Shown: positions 1 to 6,413 of the stretch, in pieces
Position numbering within the stretch: the stretch's first letter is position 1
Layout of the letters: the number at the start of each line of letters is the position of its first letter
Assembly (NCBI GenBank): GCA_023433445.1
Contig: JAEZCS010000183.1
Location: forward strand, 1 to 7,273
Direction: 5' to 3'
DNA: 7,273 nucleotides
Origin: Pseudomonadota bacterium
Lineage (GTDB): Bacteria; Pseudomonadota; Alphaproteobacteria; Sphingomonadales; Sphingomonadaceae
The notes under the pieces: generated by a model
What the model was told of the DNA's origin: nothing
The model's input: only the letters and a program-made list of their open reading frames with translations
Database searches by the model: none
Program-made: the position numbers and the translations under genes

Positions 1-195
1 ATCTTGGAGGCTGCCAAGGAAGCGCGGGCAGACCTCCTCGTCATCGGCACGCACGGCCGAACCGGGATCGAGAAATTCTTCCTCGGCAGCATGGCGGAGG
101 AAGTGTTGAGATATGCAGAGCTGGACGTCCTGGTCATCCCTTCGTTGACGACGGAAGGCGAGATGGAACCTACTGAACCGTCAGTCGCAGGCTAG
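1..195 (+). CDS. Universal stress protein (UspA family), C-terminal end, truncated by window edge
   Basis: Only the last 64 codons are visible and the frame is open at base 1, so the gene begins upstream. The visible part holds the end of a Usp domain: a beta strand (LLVIGT), then the nucleotide-binding pattern G-2X-G-9X-G-S (spelled GTHG...LGS), then a final strand (VLVIP). Family knowledge: that glycine pattern marks Usp proteins that bind ATP, as opposed to the UspA subgroup that does not. They are small cytoplasmic proteins linked to stress and energy limitation. About 15 residues after the last strand form a short acidic, probably unstructured tail. The stop is TAG at 193-195. The next gene on the same strand starts 90 bases later, so co-transcription is possible but not shown. 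Exact role unknown. Confidence 0.92.
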   Translation: MLEAAKEARADLLVIGTHGRTGIEKFFLGSMAEEVLRYAELDVLVIPSLTTEGEMEPTEPSVAG

Positions 196-274
196 CAGGA
201 GGGAAGTGTGTTGTCGCCGGCACCGGCTTTGGCGGCATAAACTATATGGGCGTGTTCCTTCGGAGGTGCGGGGA

Positions 275-280
275 AAGGGA
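275..280 (+). promoter_or_regulatory. Ribosome binding site of the acetolactate-synthase-like gene
   Basis: AAGGGA stands five bases before the ATG at 286 and supports that start. A stronger GGAGG at 262-266 is too far from the ATG (19 bases) to serve it. Confidence 0.5.
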
Positions 281-285
281 TTAGC

Positions 286-1933
286 ATGGCATCCAAAGCA
301 TCAGACCTTTTTATCGAGTGCCTCGAACAGGAAGGCGTCGAATATATATTCGGCGTGCCTGGCGAGGAGAATCTCGACTTTCTTGACTCGCTCAGCCGTT
401 CCACCAAGATCAAGCTCATCCTGACCCGCCATGAACAGGCCGCTGGATTCATGGCCGCCACCTATGGCCGCCACACCGGAAAGGGAGGCGTATGTCTGGC
501 GACGTTGGCCGGGGGCGACCAATTTAGTTACGGCCGCGGCCTACGCCCAACTGGGTGGCATGCCGATCCTGATGATCACTGGTCAGAAGCCTATCCAGAG
601 ATCCAAACAGGGCCGCTTCCAGATCCTGGACGTGATCGACATGATGCGGCCGATCACGAAATACACCCATCAGCTTGCCAGCGCCGATAATATCCCGAGT
701 CGAGTGCGGGAGGCTATCCGCCTTGCAGAGGAGGAGAAGCCGGGCGCGACACATCTCGAGCTGCCGGAGGACATCGCAGCCGAACAGACCGATGGCCGGC
801 CGCTCAGGATCAGTTCGCCACGCCGTCCATCGGCTGAGGAAAAAGCGGTGCGGAACGCGGTGAAGCGGCTTGAGGTGGCCAAGTCGCCGGTGCTGGTGAT
901 CGGCGCGGGCGCCAATCGGAAAATGACGAGCCGGATGTTGCTTCAATTGATAGAGAAGACTGGCATTCCGTTTTTGACGACCCAGCTGGGCAAGGGTGTG
1001 ATAGACGAGGCGCATCCCAAGTTTCTCGGCTGCGCCGCTTTGAGTGCAGGCGACTTTGTCCATCGTGCGATCCAGGCCGCCGACCTGATCGTAAACATCG
1101 GTCATGATGTAATAGAGAAGCCGCCTTTCTTCATGCAGAATGGTGGGACCGAGGTCATCCACGTATCGACGCGGTCAGCCGAAGTCGATCCGGTTTACTT
1201 CCCGCAGTATGAGCTCATTGGCGACATCGCCAACGCGCTCTGGCAGATCAAGGAGGATATCGTACCGTCGCCGTCTTGGAATTTTGAACGCATGCTTGAA
1301 TATCGAAAGGCGGAGGTGGCGCACACGGACTCGATCTCGGACGATCAGCGCTTCCCGATTTTTCCGCCCTATCTTGTCCGCCAGGTCCGAACGGCGATGC
1401 CGACCGACGGGATCATCTGCCTCGACAACGGCATCTACAAGATTTGGTTCGCCCGAAACTATCAGGCGCGCATGCCTAACACTGTGCTCCTCGATAATGC
1501 GCTGGCTTCAATGGGGGCCGGCCTGCCTTCGGCGATGGCCTCGGCGATGGTCTATCCCGATCGCAAAGTGATGGCGATCTGCGGCGACGGCGGGTTCATG
1601 ATGAACAGCCAGGAATTGGAAACTGCGGTTCGGTTGGGCCTCAACATCACTGTGCTTATTCTCAACGACAATAGCTATGGCATGATCCGATGGAAGCAGG
1701 CGAACATGGGCTTCAAGGATTGGGGGCTGACCTACGGCAATCCCGACTTCGTCAAATATGCTGAGGCATATGGCGCGAATGGCCACCGTGTGGAGGATGC
1801 GGGAGGACTCACGGCGTTATTCCGACAGTGCCTCGAAACACCCGGCGTGCACCTGATAGACTGTCCGGTCGATTATAGTGAGAACGACCAGATACTGAAC
1901 AAGGACATCAAGGAACTGTCGGCCCAAGCGTGA
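286..1933 (+). pseudogene. Acetolactate synthase large-subunit-like TPP enzyme, frameshifted
   Basis: This is a thiamine-diphosphate enzyme of the acetolactate synthase/pyruvate oxidase superfamily, which condenses two 2-oxo acids with loss of CO2. The ATG at 286 is chosen because homology starts there and an AAGGGA Shine-Dalgarno lies at 275-280. Residues 1-74 carry the N-terminal PYR domain, with the catalytic glutamate at E50 in RHEQAAG. At 505-511 the frame shifts: TTGGCCGGG is found where family members encode L-G-P-G, most simply TTGGGCCCGGGG. The rest (509-1933) continues in another frame with PGATNLVTAA, the central domain, and the C-terminal PP domain with the diphosphate/metal motif GDG (434-436 of the restored protein) through NDN (461-463). 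Restored length is about 549 residues, full length for the family. As read, translation goes off frame after residue 74 and stops near 690. It is a catabolic or paralogous ALS rather than clearly IlvB; no small subunit is adjacent. Product substrate not determined. Confidence 0.9.
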
Positions 1934-2205
1934 CGAAGCGCCAAGCTGGTTCGGCCCGCTCTGGGGAAGAATGATCGTGTGAAGCTCAAAGACGCCTATC
2001 CGCCCCACCTTGCGGAAGAAGCTCCGGCATCAAAGGCGGCACACGAAGCGCGACATTATTCTCGCTTGCAGGCCGGTTACTATATGCCCGGACTTTCGGA
2101 ACACGCGGCACATCCGCCATCAGCAGCTCTGCTTCGCTGACCGGATCGCGCGGTATGAGCTTTTCACGCTTGCGTGCCAAAACCGCGCGGCGCCCGGCTG
2201 CAAAC
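1934..2205. other. Gap between converging genes, no recognisable gene
   Basis: This stretch separates the + strand ALS-like gene from the end of the - strand ArsR/AHSA1 unit. I see no clear intrinsic terminator for either. The - strand stays open across most of it (2372 down to 1986) with fairly coding-like codons between about 2170 and 1986. However, the frame overlaps the AHSA1 gene out of phase, has no good start, and resembles no family I know. It may hold the decayed end of a former downstream gene. Confidence 0.4.
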
Positions 2206-2739
2206 TCAGCTGTTATGCGCGAGCGCTTCCCGGATTGCCGCTTCAGATTCCCCATGCAGCGCCCAGAAATTGGCAACGCCGTCGCCGCGGACCCGGCGTT
2301 CGAGCGCGGCAAGATGCGAATGCCAGCCCGAGCCGAAATTTTCCGCATCCTCGCGTCCACGCAGACCGGCATGCGTGAGGATCAGCCGCGTCTTGCCATC
2401 CTCCTCCTGGGCCAGTTCGATCGTCACCTCGCCGGCCTTTCCTTCATCCCAGGTGAAGGCAAGCAGATGCGGCGCCTCGATACGAAGGATGCGCTCGGCC
2501 CAGTTCGCGCCCAGATGGGAGCGGAAGCGCTCGGGCGTGGGCACATCCTCATCGGACAGCCGGTCATGGTTCATCGTCAGGCCCAGCTTGCCACCCACCA
2601 CGGGTTCGGTTGGGCCGCCCATGAACCAGCGGGCACGCAGGTCCGGATCGATCAGAAAGCGCCAGACTTTCTCGACCGGTGCATCGAGCAGACGTTCGAA
2701 ACGCAGACTTTGAGGTGTGACCTTGTCCGGACCTGTCAT
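2206..2739 (-). CDS. AHSA1/SRPBCC (START-like) domain protein
   Basis: A 177-residue cytoplasmic protein of the AHSA1 (activator of Hsp90 ATPase homologue 1)-like SRPBCC family, a helix-grip fold with a deep hydrophobic ligand cavity. Diagnostic features are the opening strand and helix LDAPVEKVWRFLIDPDLRARWF (about residues 18-39), the central VGGKLGL, the strand LLAFTWDEG (92-100), and the ending GSGWHSHLAALERRVRG (136-152), which is the usual C-terminal helix of this family. A further 25 residues contain FWALHGESEAAIREAL. Its ATG (2739-2737) overlaps the ArsR stop by four bases (ATGA), so translation is probably coupled. Family knowledge: such proteins are very often encoded behind an ArsR repressor; their ligands are mostly unknown, so a detoxification or small-molecule-binding role is inference only. 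Confidence 0.93.
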   Translation of the reverse strand: MTGPDKVTPQSLRFERLLDAPVEKVWRFLIDPDLRARWFMGGPTEPVVGGKLGLTMNHDRLSDEDVPTPERFRSHLGANWAERILRIEAPHLLAFTWDEGKAGEVTIELAQEEDGKTRLILTHAGLRGREDAENFGSGWHSHLAALERRVRGDGVANFWALHGESEAAIREALAHNS

Positions 2740-3059
2740 ATCTCTTCATCCTTCAGTGCAGTTTCCAGCGCATCGAGGCGCGAATTCCAGAAGCCTTCCC
2801 ACTGTCCCAGCCAGTCGCTGGCTTCCTTTAGCCGGTCGGACCTGAGGCGGCAGAGCTGTTGCCGCCCGACCTTGCGCCGTTCGATAAGGCCCGCCCGCTC
2901 CAGCACGCCGACATGCTTGGCGGCTCCGGCCAAGCTCATCGGGTAGGGCGCGGCGAGTTCGCTAATCGGTTTTTCACCGAGCGCCAGTGCGGCGAGCATC
3001 CCGCGTCTTGTCGGGTCGGCCAGTGCAGTGAACGTGGCATCGAGTCGATAGTCAACCAT
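2736..3059 (-). CDS. ArsR-family winged-helix transcriptional repressor
   Basis: A 107-residue DNA-binding protein. The start at 3059 (MVDYRLDATF) fits the usual N-terminus of this subfamily; the frame is open upstream to 3164, but those residues are untypical and cover the promoter. The wHTH spans about residues 8-75: the ALADPTRRGML entry helix, the recognition helix in SLAGAAKHVGVLERAGLI (42-59), and a basic wing RRKVGRQQLCRL (61-72). A C-terminal helix with WLGQWEGFW probably dimerises. The cysteine pair of metal-sensing ArsR/SmtB proteins (ELCVCDL) is absent; only Cys70 is present, so metal sensing is unlikely. It overlaps the AHSA1 gene by four bases. Two palindromes around its promoter indicate autorepression, with the ligand perhaps bound or changed by the AHSA1 partner (inference). 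Confidence 0.93.
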   Translation of the reverse strand: MVDYRLDATFTALADPTRRGMLAALALGEKPISELAAPYPMSLAGAAKHVGVLERAGLIERRKVGRQQLCRLRSDRLKEASDWLGQWEGFWNSRLDALETALKDEEI

Positions 3060-3107
3060 GTGGTTTACTGTATGGATGATGATGGAATTGTCAACCAAAT
3101 GGTTTAG
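3052..3107. promoter_or_regulatory. Pair of ArsR operator palindromes
   Basis: Two nearly identical 17-base blocks, TCAACCATGTGGTTTAC (3052-3068) and TCAACCAAATGGTTTAG (3091-3107), each contain the dyad AACCA-N2-TGGTT. Their starts are 39 bp apart. The proximal copy covers the start codon, the predicted +1 and the edge of the -10; the distal copy overlaps the -35. Occupation of either should block RNA polymerase. The arrangement is typical of autoregulated ArsR genes; binding by this ArsR is inferred. Confidence 0.75.
3067..3094 (-). promoter_or_regulatory. Promoter of the arsR-AHSA1 operon, predicted leaderless
   Basis: Read on the - strand, a perfect -35 box TTGACA (3094-3089) is followed after 16 bases by TACAGT (3072-3067), which matches four of six -10 positions. 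Seven bases separate the -10 box from the A of the ATG at 3059, so transcription should start at or next to the start codon. No Shine-Dalgarno sequence is available, which fits a leaderless message. Confidence 0.6.
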
Positions 3108-3167
3108 TATTCGACGATTTGAGGAACAGCGTGGAGAAGAAGTATCGCTGGTCAAACCTCGCATCGA

Positions 3168-3187
3168 GTGAGTCTGTCAGGACTCAC
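3168..3187. repeat. Small hairpin at the end of the TPR gene
   Basis: GTGAGTC (3168-3174) and GACTCAC (3181-3187) form a perfect 7-bp stem with a 6-base loop. It overlaps the stop codon of the leftward TPR gene (3184-3186). No T-run follows on either strand, so at best it is a weak terminator or a 3'-end RNA stabiliser. Confidence 0.4.
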
Positions 3188-4800
3188 GCCTTCTCCAAAC
3201 GGGATTCGGCTCCACGCATCTGGTTGTTCTGGCTGGCTGCTCGGTCGCCCAGCCGTTGGGCCCAAGGGCTGCGTGGCTTGTGAGCCAGTCGCTCTGCCGC
3301 GAAGGACTGAGCGGGACCTGCCATGCCTGCGCGCAGAGCGGCATGGAGCGCGGTGAGCGACAGGATGTCGCGCTGCGCGTGGCTGCCGCCGAAGCGCTGA
3401 GCGATGCCGCGCACGCTTGCGATCGTCTCTACACATTCTGCGTAGCGGCCCGTTTCGAAGGCGACCAGGGCTTCAGCAAGCGGCAGACCGACGGTGCGAC
3501 TCATATCGCCATTGTCGCCCGCTTCGCCTGCTGCTCGGCGCATCCCGCGCAGCGTCCGGTCCACATCCGCCATGCGGCCCGCGCCGAGGAAGGCCATCAC
3601 CGCATGGAAATCGTTGAAGGCATAGATGCCGTCCTCCGCCGCCCGCTCCCAGCAAGCGGCGAGGCTGGTGAAGCGGTCGCCAAGTTCGACGCCCTCAAGC
3701 TTTAGCCGCCACAGCAGTGCCGACGCGTCGATCCATTCGAGCACGAATTGCGCGTCGGGATCGGGCCGCACCTTCTCGTCGTAGAGTCTGAGGACCTGCG
3801 CGGTATCGCCAAGATCGAGATACAGCAGCGCGAGGTGCCACCAGTTGTGGTAGGCGAAACCGCTTTCGGGCGCCCAGTGCGCGGCGTTATCGGCGAGCCA
3901 GGGGATGCCGGCGTCGAGATCGCCACGCATTTCATTGACATGGGCTACGGCGTGAACAGACCACCCGTCGCGCGGGTCATGCTCCACAGCTTCCCGTCCG
4001 TACTGATCCGCACGCGCATAGTCGCCACATTCTTCCAGGCCGAAGGCAGCCATGCCCAGCACGTAGCTGCGGCCATCCTCCCCTGGCGCGTAAGCGCGCA
4101 TCGCCTGTAGCGGCCAGTCGCGGAGTTCATGCTGCATGCCGAGGTAGAAGCACCCGACATGGGCATATTGCAAAGCGAGAAGGTCCCGGGGCTGTTCGCG
4201 GGCCAGAAGGCCAAGGCGGGCAGTGCCTTGCCGGAAGCGTCCATCGATCCAGTCCTGTGCTGCCTGCAGATGGATGCGGTCCCGATCATTGAGCGCGGCA
4301 ACCCGACCGGCGCGCACGCTGCGCACAGCTTCGCCCAGATAGGCTTTGTCAGTCTGTTGCACCAACAGTCCCGCTCGGGCCGCCCACGCACCCCCAAAGT
4401 CGGGGTCCTCCGCAAGGGCCTCGTCAAGCAGCGCGACAGGATCGCCTCGGTAGGTTCTGATCAGGTCCAGCGCCGCATTATAACGGGCCAGCGCGGCGGA
4501 CGAGTTGGTCGAGGCAGCATTTCCGTAGCGGTCTTTCAACATGACAAGGGCTCCGAATTGATGAGCAGGGGCGCCATTCGGCCCGGCATCAAATGCCCGG
4601 CGCAGAGATGCGGCGATGACGTCAATCTTATCGGCAGGGACAACATAGACAGGCCAATCGAAAGCCACGAACCAAGGCGCCCCAAGCTCGGACTGATAGG
4701 CGAGCGCTGCGGCCGTCCATTGCGTCGCGGCCCATATGGCGGCGAGCACGATCAGGAAGACCGTGATGACCTGGCCCCAAAGGATTTTGGTCGCGGACAT
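3184..4800 (-). CDS. TTC38-like tetratricopeptide-repeat protein fused to a TraG N-terminus
   Basis: The open frame from ATG 4800 gives 538 residues in two unrelated parts. Residues 1-55 resemble the start of conjugal coupling protein TraG and include a membrane helix at about 11-26. From Met87 (nt 4542) to the end lies a complete helical protein of the TTC38 type (tetratricopeptide repeat protein 38): it begins MLKDRYGNAAST-N-S, has repeat pairs such as LLDEALAEDPDFGGAWAARA, and carries the family blocks HAVAHVNEM (283-291) and HNWWHLALLYLDLGD (318-332). A member of this family would normally start near Met87 (452 residues), and GGAG (4554-4551) lies eight bases before that codon. Residues 56-86 may be translated former leader sequence. 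TTC38-like proteins are cytoplasmic and of unknown function; TPRs usually hold protein partners. As fused, the protein could be membrane-anchored. Which start is used cannot be told from sequence. The frame also continues upstream to a TTG at 4836. Confidence 0.8.
   Translation of the reverse strand: MSATKILWGQVITVFLIVLAAIWAATQWTAAALAYQSELGAPWFVAFDWPVYVVPADKIDVIAASLRRAFDAGPNGAPAHQFGALVMLKDRYGNAASTNSSAALARYNAALDLIRTYRGDPVALLDEALAEDPDFGGAWAARAGLLVQQTDKAYLGEAVRSVRAGRVAALNDRDRIHLQAAQDWIDGRFRQGTARLGLLAREQPRDLLALQYAHVGCFYLGMQHELRDWPLQAMRAYAPGEDGRSYVLGMAAFGLEECGDYARADQYGREAVEHDPRDGWSVHAVAHVNEMRGDLDAGIPWLADNAAHWAPESGFAYHNWWHLALLYLDLGDTAQVLRLYDEKVRPDPDAQFVLEWIDASALLWRLKLEGVELGDRFTSLAACWERAAEDGIYAFNDFHAVMAFLGAGRMADVDRTLRGMRRAAGEAGDNGDMSRTVGLPLAEALVAFETGRYAECVETIASVRGIAQRFGGSHAQRDILSLTALHAALRAGMAGPAQSFAAERLAHKPRSPWAQRLGDRAASQNNQMRGAESRLEKA
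4540..4554 (-). promoter_or_regulatory. Internal ribosome binding site and probable ancestral start of the TPR gene
   Basis: On the - strand GGAG (4554-4551) precedes ATG (4542-4540) by eight bases, exactly where TTC38-like homology begins. It gives a 452-residue protein without the TraG-derived part and argues that the TPR gene once stood alone. Confidence 0.55.
4636..4800 (-). pseudogene. traG: Truncated N-terminus of conjugal coupling protein TraG (VirD4-type)
   Basis: The first ~55 codons from ATG 4800 read MSATKILWGQVITVF..., then a hydrophobic helix, TQWTAAALAYQ-ELGAPWF and PVYVVP. This is recognisably the N-terminus of TraG/VirD4-like coupling proteins of alphaproteobacterial conjugative plasmids and integrative elements, which link the relaxosome to the type IV secretion channel at the inner membrane. 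Homology fades after about 4636, where TraG normally continues with an aromatic-rich second membrane helix; instead the frame runs into the TPR gene. The ATPase domain (Walker A/B) is entirely missing, so no transfer function remains. No other tra or trb gene is visible. Recognition is from memory of the family, not from an alignment. Confidence 0.65.
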
Positions 4801-4908
4801 GGCGACGGAATCGGTGGGTGCTGGCCAACAAATCAAGCCAAATCAGCGGAGAGGAAAGCCTAGCGCAGAAATACAGGGAATGGCGTATTTGTGCCCAATA
4901 TTGGTCCC

Positions 4909-4932
4909 TGCCGAGGCGGCGGCACCTCGGCA
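4909..4932. repeat. Perfect 8-bp inverted repeat downstream of the TIR-like gene
   Basis: TGCCGAGG (4909-4916) and CCTCGGCA (4925-4932) are separated by eight GC-rich bases. It lies about 70 bases past the TIR-like gene stop and upstream of the traG remnant. No T-run follows on either strand, so it is not a classic intrinsic terminator. A 10-bp palindrome CCAATATTGG (4895-4904) sits beside it. Possible roles are a protein-binding site or a Rho-type 3' end. Confidence 0.45.
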
Positions 4933-4999
4933 ACTACCGACAGGCCGCTCTCAGGGAATTGGCAGTTCAACGCGCACTTGGACGTGTGCAGGCATTCAG

Positions 5000-5902
5000 T
5001 CACTTCATGACGGTATTCCAGTCGATCGTGTAACCGGCAGCTGAAAGTTCGCGCGCCAACTCCTGCTTCCAGCCATTACTCTCATCCATCGCGGTCCAAA
5101 CCACTCCGGCGAAGTCACTGGGAATATTTACCGTGCCGCGCTGGAAAGCGCATACGCGGTCGCGGCCCAGCTTCCCGATAAAGTAGCCCAGCTCAAGAAG
5201 GACGTTCTGCCTGGCACGGGGTTCGAGGGTCTCTCCCTTCTTGCAGCCCTCATCGTCCGGGGTCAGCAGAATGACGGCAAATCCGACATCGCTATTGGCC
5301 TCCACCTTTTCGATGACGGTGCGACCGCGATTGGCCTGCTCATGCAGAATGATCGGGGCAAACCCTATTTTCTCTAGATAGCGGGCAACCGTCTCGCGCG
5401 CCTCACCGTCATGGCCGTGGACGATGAACACCTTGTTGTTGTGTGACGAAGGAAGCGCCAGCGCTGGGGCAGAACTGCCGTGACTCATGACATAGGCCTT
5501 ATAATCTCGCGCGAAGGGGATGATGACTTGGGACGTAACGGCGCGAACGTCGCTGATGATCTTGCGACCCGTGTAATAGTAGGTATGCCCAAAACTCGCC
5601 ATGTCGTGCGGCTTTTCCGCAAACCGTTGAATAAGTAGTAGGGTCAGACCTAGCACCTTCTCCGGTTCCACCGGCCAGGCCAGCTTGTCACCACCAGCCA
5701 TGCCGCCACGCGGTTTATTTTCAGCCAGGAAGGCATCAAGGTCCAACCCGTCGGTCAGCTGGACGTTATAGGGCACCAATTCCGGGCTCTCCAGCAAATG
5801 CGCCAACGTCTTCAGCGGACGATCGTAACTCTGATATTGGGCGCCCTGAAGGTCGAGCACCGCATTATTGATTTGTTCAAAAAGGTCAGGACTACGGCTC
5901 AT
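5000..5902 (-). CDS. TIR-like domain (PF10137-type) predicted nucleotide-binding protein, putative defence effector
   Basis: A 300-residue soluble protein in two parts. Residues 1-150 form a conserved alpha/beta N-terminal region (YQSYDRPLKTLAHLL 23-37, WPVEPEKVLGLTLLLIQRFAE 76-96, FGHTYYYTGRKI 104-115) that I recognise as travelling with this effector type but cannot assign. Residues 157-290 are a TIR-like domain: first strand VFIVHGHDGEARETVARYLE (158-177), HEQANRGRTVIEKVE (187-201) with Glu198 as the likely catalytic glutamate, VILLTPDDEG (210-219), ARQNVLLELGYFIGKLG (230-246) and the closing PSDFAGVVW (261-269). Family knowledge: TIR-like domains of this Pfam family occur as cell-killing or NAD-cleaving effectors in anti-phage systems such as CBASS (Cap12). 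NADase activity here is inferred. The ATG overlaps the stop of the upstream 95-residue gene (ATGA), so the two are probably translated together. No CD-NTase, STING or SIR2 partner is visible. Confidence 0.9.
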   Translation of the reverse strand: MSRSPDLFEQINNAVLDLQGAQYQSYDRPLKTLAHLLESPELVPYNVQLTDGLDLDAFLAENKPRGGMAGGDKLAWPVEPEKVLGLTLLLIQRFAEKPHDMASFGHTYYYTGRKIISDVRAVTSQVIIPFARDYKAYVMSHGSSAPALALPSSHNNKVFIVHGHDGEARETVARYLEKIGFAPIILHEQANRGRTVIEKVEANSDVGFAVILLTPDDEGCKKGETLEPRARQNVLLELGYFIGKLGRDRVCAFQRGTVNIPSDFAGVVWTAMDESNGWKQELARELSAAGYTIDWNTVMK

Positions 5903-6186
5903 TGGTCGCTATCGCCTTCCATACGAGCCTGCGCGGCACGTTCGATAATCGCGTCGCGATAGCGCTCCTTCATCCCTTCCATCATCGGCGCGACAATGGG
6001 ATTGGAAGCGTAGTCTCCGAGGCGCTCGTCGATCATTGCTTCCATCTGGGCAATGGCCGCCTGAATGCTGCCCGGATCGTTGGGATTGAAATTGACGGCA
6101 CCCAGTTCGCCATCGATCGCGGCGAGGGCCTTCTTGGCGTTGTCGAGCGTGCGGGTCAGTTTGTCGAGACCTGTAATCTTGACCAT
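5899..6186 (-). CDS. Small helical protein of unknown function, partner of the TIR-like protein
   Basis: A 95-residue protein with no assigned function. The start at 6186 is well supported: AAGGAGT (6198-6192) stands five bases upstream. It has no signal peptide, membrane segment or cysteine. It begins MVKITGLDKLTRTLDNAKKAL, an amphipathic helix recalling the N-termini of phage HK97 gp10-like tail-completion proteins (weak resemblance). A short loop NFNPNDPGS (32-40) is followed by two long helices rich in Ala, Met, Glu and Arg (IQAAIAQMEAMIDERLGDY and MMEGMKERYRDAIIERAAQARM). Its stop overlaps the TIR-like start by four bases. The strict overlap suggests matched synthesis and perhaps a direct complex, as sensor, trigger or inhibitor of the effector; all of this is inference. 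Confidence 0.88.
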   Translation of the reverse strand: MVKITGLDKLTRTLDNAKKALAAIDGELGAVNFNPNDPGSIQAAIAQMEAMIDERLGDYASNPIVAPMMEGMKERYRDAIIERAAQARMEGDSDQ

Positions 6187-6191
6187 GGGTC

Positions 6192-6198
6192 ACTCCTT
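6192..6198 (-). promoter_or_regulatory. Strong Shine-Dalgarno of the small-protein/TIR operon
   Basis: AAGGAGT on the - strand, five bases before the ATG at 6186, is the strongest ribosome binding site in the window and fixes the start of the 95-residue protein. Confidence 0.8.
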
Positions 6199-6215
6199 GG
6201 ATGAGCCTGTAGTCT

Positions 6216-6221
6216 ATTCTA
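6216..6221 (-). promoter_or_regulatory. Possible -10 element of the small-protein/TIR operon
   Basis: TAGAAT (6221-6216 on the - strand) matches five of six -10 positions and lies 30 bases before the start codon. No convincing -35 stands 16-18 bases upstream, so the promoter is weak, activator-dependent, or elsewhere in 6222-6333. Confidence 0.3.
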
Positions 6222-6333
6222 CGATCACGGCCGGGCGAAGGGATAGTCAGGGCGCCCCTGCGAGACGGGGTCTTGGATGGACTGCTGTTGCAAGAAACTC
6301 TCGCAAATCCTGCGCACAGCGCTACATAATCGA

Positions 6334-6408
6334 GCATAGGACGTGGCGGCGTCATCCTGCCCTTATGGAAGGGGCCGATGCTTCTGGCCGAAGCGCCACG
6401 TCCTATGC
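6334..6408. repeat. 75-base structured element: 15-bp inverted repeat enclosing a possible three-way junction
   Basis: GCATAGGACGTGGCG (6334-6348) and CGCCACGTCCTATGC (6394-6408) are perfect reverse complements. The 45 bases between them contain two further helices in order. The first is CATC (6353-6356)/GATG (6377-6380), extended past a CTG/GCC internal loop by CCCTT (6360-6364)/AAGGG (6369-6373) with loop ATGG. The second is CTTC (6381-6384)/GAAG (6390-6393), stacked directly on the 15-bp stem. The result is a tidy three-way junction in RNA or single-stranded DNA, or a cruciform in duplex DNA. It sits between the winged-helix gene and the small-protein/TIR operon. It is not a tRNA and matches no riboswitch I know. 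Confidence 0.7.
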
Positions 6409-6413
6409 CCTGA

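Noticed and set aside
431..508. Separate start (ATG 431) for the downstream part of the ALS-like enzyme
   Set aside because: The residues before the frameshift in this frame do not resemble the family, while the other frame does; the ATG is out-of-frame noise.
524..1162. - strand open frame (212 residues) opposite the ALS-like gene
   Set aside because: Shadow of the enzyme's coding strand; His/Arg/Leu-rich with no recognisable motif.
2155..2946. + strand open frame (263 residues) opposite AHSA1 and ArsR genes
   Set aside because: Crosses two recognised genes on the other strand and has no domain signal.
3060..3164. Longer ArsR protein starting at 3164
   Set aside because: The extra 35 residues would translate the promoter and both palindromes and are untypical; homology begins at 3059.
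4129..4863. Long + strand open frame (244 residues) opposite the TPR gene
   Set aside because: It lies antisense to a well-recognised protein, has low-complexity Arg/Gly-rich composition and no family resemblance; GC-rich DNA readily keeps such frames open.
6334..6408. tRNA, integron attC site or known riboswitch
   Set aside because: No cloverleaf with anticodon or TTC-type arm, no attC core sites (GTTRRRY/RYYYAAC), and no riboswitch consensus is visible.
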